In this document: positions 63,798-64,000 of the stretch, piece by piece | How the letters are laid out: every line of letters begins with the position of its first letter | How positions within the stretch are numbered: the stretch's first letter is position 1 | NCBI GenBank assembly: GCA_907163375.1 | Contig: CAJQUW010015391.1 | Span: 124,001 to 188,000 of the forward strand | Length of the DNA: 64,000 nt | Origin: Prostheceraeus crozeri | Lineage: Eukaryota > Platyhelminthes > Polycladida > Euryleptidae | Reading direction: 5' to 3' | Translations under genes and position numbers: made by a program | Notes under the pieces: model-generated | What the model saw: only the letters and a program-made list of their open reading frames with translations | What the model was told of the DNA's origin: nothing | Database searches by the model: none

Positions 63798-64000
63798 GTA
63801 AAACTATAATTTTCTTGTATTCATTCACAACTATCTAGGCATGAGCCCTACGTTTTTAAGCAACAAAATTGTCATTAACAACTGATCACTGAATTCGAAA
63901 AGTGGCTAATTTTCACAATGTTCGGGAAGTGATTATGGCCTATATACCAGATAAAGAGACGCAGTCATTTCGTGTATTAAGTAAATCTCAAATTTTTATA
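63798..64000 (+). other. Start of spectrin intron 20
   Basis: Begins GTAAAA after exon 20; no feature seen before the window ends. Confidence 0.75.

Noticed and set aside
1-64000. CRISPR array or bacterial-type operon
   Set aside because: The window is spliced eukaryotic DNA; the only regular tandem arrays are the minisatellite, the AT core units and simple repeats.

Overview
This is animal genomic DNA. Coding sequence comes in short exons with GT-AG borders, introns run from 62 bp to 13 kb, and mobile DNA is dense. The mobile DNA includes hAT, TA-target miniature elements, CR1/L2-type LINEs, a tRNA-derived SINE and a Penelope-like fragment. AT-rich introns with recurrent TAGGCCTA and TACATGTA words, and the element mix, suggest a marine invertebrate. 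An echinoderm- or hemichordate-like deuterostome is my guess, at low confidence.

One host gene, on the + strand, fills the window. I assembled 20 consecutive internal exons (5858-63797, 5084 coding nt, about 1694 residues) whose 19 splice phases all agree. The product is a chain of about 15 spectrin repeats. The repeat that is fifth in view has a diverged SH3 domain inserted between helices B and C, flanked by an acidic and a basic linker. SH3 at that place in a repeat is known from alpha-spectrin and beta-heavy (betaH) spectrin. The sequence is far from conserved alpha-spectrin, and the fifth-unit position fits betaH. Neither the start nor the end of the gene is in the window.

Layout: 1-5857 is upstream intron with a 1.9-kb hAT-type element and a SINE. 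5858-24820 holds exons 1-7, from the first repeats to the SH3, with introns carrying further hAT-like and miniature elements. 24821-30126 is an intron occupied mainly by a 4.15-kb hAT transposon with an open 944-aa transposase. 30127-43543 holds exons 8-10, split by a 13.1-kb intron with a 560-bp foldback element, a 3.3-kb near-perfect palindrome and two head-to-head LINEs. A 66-nt exon lies just after the LINEs. 43544-60081 holds exons 11-19, including a single 996-nt exon. 60082-63616 is an intron with a Penelope-like GIY-YIG fragment and foldback elements. Exon 20 ends at 63797.

No bacterial-type operon, CRISPR array, rRNA gene or functional tRNA gene was seen. Most other open frames are short and lie in introns or mobile elements. 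Family assignments come from reading motifs by eye; no database search was possible.
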